A DNA stretch of 64,000 nt from Hymenobacter gelipurpurascens. Lineage in GTDB: Bacteria > Bacteroidota > Bacteroidia > Cytophagales > Hymenobacteraceae. A model generated the notes under the pieces. The model saw only the letters and a list, made by a program, of their open reading frames with translations. It searched no databases and was not told where the DNA came from. The stretch is from contig NZ_FYEW01000002.1 in the NCBI RefSeq assembly GCF_900187375.1, forward strand, positions 682,001 through 746,000, written 5' to 3'. Within the stretch, counting starts at the first letter, position 1. The number at the start of each line of letters is the position of its first letter. The position numbers and the translations under genes are program-made. Below are positions 61,917 to 64,000 of the stretch, one piece after another.

Positions 61917-62564
61917 CTACACGCCACCGTTCTCCCAGGCTTTCAATTCGGCCTGCAGGTTGCGGCGGGCTTGCGCATCCAGCTTGTCGCGGAAGAGGGC
62001 CGTTTGGTAGAGCAGGGGGCAGTTCAGCAGCTTCTCCAGCACCTTGCGGCGGCCACGGCGATACATAAAATCGGGCGCGAAACGGTACTCCTGTCGCACC
62101 TGGCGGGCGTATTGCCAATAGTCGGCCTCCGGAGCACCGAGGATTTGTAGGTCCGCATCAAGAAAAAAGTGCAGGTCGGAGTCGGTGGCGGGCTGGGGCT
62201 GGGTGTGGTCTTTGGTTCGCTCAATCAGGTAGGCCACGCGCTGACGGCGCTGCTCTGATAGGCTGGTGTGGCCTAGGAATTCCAGGGCCAGTGCGGCGCT
62301 CCGCTTCTCGTTGTCGTCGCGGCGCGTGCTGTACACCGCATCATGAAACCAGATGGCCAGCTGTACCACTTCCGCATCCTGCAGCCCGGCCGCGTGCTGT
62401 TGGGCGCTGTCGAGCAGGGTTTTGATGTGTTTCAGGGAATGGTAATGACGGTCGGAGCCTTCGTAGGCCAGGGTGAGCTGCTGCAGCATGGCCGTCCGGC
62501 ACGCGGCATCGGCAAGGAGGGGCGTGGTGAGGCGGTACCAGCGGGAGGCCAGGGTCGTATTCAT
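61917..62564 (-). CDS. Predicted metal-dependent HD-domain phosphohydrolase
   Basis: 215 residues. The HD-superfamily pattern 'DRHYHSLKHIKTLL' (metal His), 'LAIWFHDAVYSTRRDDNEKR' (HD pair near 72-75) and 'HFFLDADLQILGAPEADYWQ' (Asp) fits the COG4339-type family seen in many bacteria. No signal peptide, so cytoplasmic. Physiological substrate unknown. Single gene. Confidence 0.9.
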   Translation of the reverse strand: MNTTLASRWYRLTTPLLADAACRTAMLQQLTLAYEGSDRHYHSLKHIKTLLDSAQQHAAGLQDAEVVQLAIWFHDAVYSTRRDDNEKRSAALALEFLGHTSLSEQRRQRVAYLIERTKDHTQPQPATDSDLHFFLDADLQILGAPEADYWQYARQVRQEYRFAPDFMYRRGRRKVLEKLLNCPLLYQTALFRDKLDAQARRNLQAELKAWENGGV

Positions 62565-62690
62565 CGGATAGAGCAGACGGATAGCGAGTGATAAGGAATA
62601 TACTACTTACCTGACGCATAAAAAGGCCCTGTAGTGCCCATTTTCGGCCAAAAGCTCGCTTTTTCTGCAAATCCACTGACTATCAACCCA

Positions 62691-63125
62691 CTAATTTGCG
62701 GTAGGCGTGCCATACGGATTAGCTCGCTTTATTTCCAGGTAGCGCTCCGGTGCGGCGAGGTCCTGGAAGCCGAACTGCCGATACAGGCCGTGGGCATCCA
62801 GCGTGGCCAGCAGGTAGCGGCGCAACCCCTGCAACTCTCGGTGCTGCCAGATTTCGGACTGCAGCTGCTTCCCAATGCCCTGGCCCTGAAACTCCGGCAG
62901 CACGAATACGTCGCAGAGCCAGGCAAACGTAGCTTTGTCGGTGACGACGCGGGCGTAGGCCACCTGCCGGCCAACGGGAGCATACACGCCAAAGTTCAGC
63001 GAGTTCACTATGGCACGCTGCACCGTTTCCAGCGGAATGCCTTGCGCCCAGTACGACTCCTGCGACAAGTAGCGGTGGATAACGGAAACATCGAGGCGGG
63101 CAGGGTCGGTGCTGATAGTGAACAT
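62691..63125 (-). CDS. GNAT-family N-acetyltransferase
   Basis: 144 residues, the compact GNAT size. 'VAYARVVTDKATFAWLCDVF' strands, 'VLPEFQGQGIGKQLQSEIWQ' (acetyl-CoA loop Q-x-x-G-x-G near 82-90) and 'LLATLDAHGLYRQFGFQDLA' give a clear fold. The short length and 'HGLYRQFGF' motif resemble the predicted acetyltransferases of the 'YitI/ElaA-like' size class. The substrate is unknown. Confidence 0.9.
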   Translation of the reverse strand: MFTISTDPARLDVSVIHRYLSQESYWAQGIPLETVQRAIVNSLNFGVYAPVGRQVAYARVVTDKATFAWLCDVFVLPEFQGQGIGKQLQSEIWQHRELQGLRRYLLATLDAHGLYRQFGFQDLAAPERYLEIKRANPYGTPTAN

Positions 63126-63269
63126 AAGTAAGCGGACGAAAAACGGCTCTGTAGGCCAGTAGGTGGAGCACGGAAAGTTACACCGCGAAAGTATGGCTTA
63201 CGCTCATCCGGTGGGCAGAATAATCCGTTGATCTAGTAGGCTGCCTAGGCCTCTCCTAACCCCTTGACT

Positions 63270-64000
63270 ATGAAACTTCTGGTTACTCTATTTCTCGCAG
63301 GTGCTCTGTTTACATGCTCCACCTCGGCCCAAACGCTACCCGTCCTGACGACTTTTCCGGTGGGCAATTCTACCGTCACGGTTTCGGCCTTAAGCACGGG
63401 CCTGCAGGTGCCGTGGGAACTGGTATGGGGGCCCGATAACTTCATCTGGATGACAGAACGCGGCGGCCGCATCAGCCGCGTGAACCCCACTACTGGCGCC
63501 GTTTCGCCGCTCATCACGCTCCCGGATGTGGCCACGAGCTCCGAGGGTGGCCTACTGGGCATGGCGCTCCACCCCGATTTCACGACCTCGCCCTACGTCT
63601 ATGTGGTCTACAACTACAACGACAATGGCTACAAGGAAAAGCTGGTGCGCCTGACCTATGCCAATGGCACGCTAGGCCAGCCGCTGGTACTGCTGGGCAA
63701 CATTGCGGCCACCAGCACCCACAGCGGCTCTCGTTTGCTCATTCTGCCCGACCGCACCCTGCTTATGACTACCGGCGACGCACAGGACCGCCCCGCTGCC
63801 CAAGACCGGGCCTCGCTGAATGGCAAGATTCTGCGCCTCAACCTCGATGGCTCTATTCCGGCCGATAACCCGGTAGCCAGCAATTACAGCTACACCTTCG
63901 GGCACCGTAACCCCCAAGGCTTAGTGCGGGGCTCCAATGGACTGCTATATAGCTCAGAGCACGGCGAAAACGCGGAAGATGAAGTGAACATCATTGAGCC
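63270..64000 (+). CDS. PQQ-dependent sugar dehydrogenase-like protein, 3' end cut by window edge
   Basis: ATG 63270 opens a frame to the right edge (243 codons, no stop). Signal peptide 'MKLLVTLFLAGALFTCSTSA' cleaved near SAQ-T. The mature part is a GSDH beta-propeller: 'GLQVPWELVWGPDNFIWMTE', 'RGGRISRVNPTTG', 'EGGLLGMALHPDF', 'STHSGSRLLILPDRTLLMTT' (H-x-G-x-R corresponding to the PQQ-site region), 'GHRNPQGLVRGSNGLLYSSE'. It fits soluble quinoprotein glucose dehydrogenase relatives; the C-terminus cannot be judged. Divergent from the GNAT gene. Confidence 0.92.
   Translation, partial: MKLLVTLFLAGALFTCSTSAQTLPVLTTFPVGNSTVTVSALSTGLQVPWELVWGPDNFIWMTERGGRISRVNPTTGAVSPLITLPDVATSSEGGLLGMALHPDFTTSPYVYVVYNYNDNGYKEKLVRLTYANGTLGQPLVLLGNIAATSTHSGSRLLILPDRTLLMTTGDAQDRPAAQDRASLNGKILRLNLDGSIPADNPVASNYSYTFGHRNPQGLVRGSNGLLYSSEHGENAEDEVNIIE

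Overview
The window looks like a chromosomal segment of a GC-rich member of the Bacteroidota, most likely Hymenobacter or a close relative (Cytophagales). Supporting evidence: Bacteroidota-type promoter boxes TAnnTTTG sit in front of several genes, Shine-Dalgarno signals are weak or absent, TonB-dependent receptors with carboxypeptidase-like regulatory domains are present, LytTR/LytS-type two-component pairs occur, and there are many lipoproteins. I see no rRNA, transposase, phage module or CRISPR array. One tRNA gene, tRNA-Gly(CCC), lies near 15 kb.

Layout. 0-3.6 kb: a DUF4397 lipoprotein (cut by the left edge), a small secreted protein, a THUMP-like methyltransferase and 3-methyladenine glycosylase. 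3.7-7.2 kb: a cobalamin-uptake unit (B12 riboswitch, BtuB-like receptor, BtuG-like beta-propeller lipoprotein). 7.3-10.4 kb: a probable metal (copper) response unit with an HMA-AraC fusion regulator and a Met/His-rich envelope protein. 10.5-15 kb: a B12-binding-type radical SAM protein carrying an in-frame palindromic insertion, a probable pseudo-hydrolase, a GNAT enzyme and the tRNA. 15.2-24.7 kb: membrane proteins, UvrB, a small lipoprotein, an ECF sigma factor overlapping an anti-sigma/beta-barrel-like gene, and WrbA. 25-37.2 kb: two paralogous modules, each with a LytTR regulator and a LytS-type kinase divergent from a large outer-membrane receptor; the first also carries an ABC exporter. 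37.4-44.7 kb: a long minus-strand run (AroE, DedA, spermidine-synthase-like enzyme, sorbosone/glucose dehydrogenase-like lipoprotein, esterase, phosphosulfolactate synthase ComA, TPR protein). 44.9-50.2 kb: an exopolysaccharide export/regulation set (Wza, Wzc-type tyrosine kinase, YwqE-type phosphatase, epimerase). 50.4-54.6 kb: housekeeping genes (acyl-CoA dehydrogenase, ribosomal protein S21, XerC-type recombinase, hibernation factor, MetK). 54.9-64 kb: an outer-membrane-like protein, a multipass protein, an S9 peptidase, a zinc metalloprotease-like lipoprotein, an HD hydrolase, a GNAT enzyme and a second PQQ-type dehydrogenase cut by the right edge.

The most unusual signal is not a gene. 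The 6-mer TAGGCC/GGCCTA, often extended to AGTGGCCTAGGCCACT or A(C/G)TGGCCTAG, is scattered in and between genes far above chance. It supplies stop codons, forms hairpin arms, and is nearly absent from the AT-richer exopolysaccharide cluster. A second layer is a set of inverted-repeat elements (REP/MITE-like) in gene ends, between operon genes and once inside an open reading frame.
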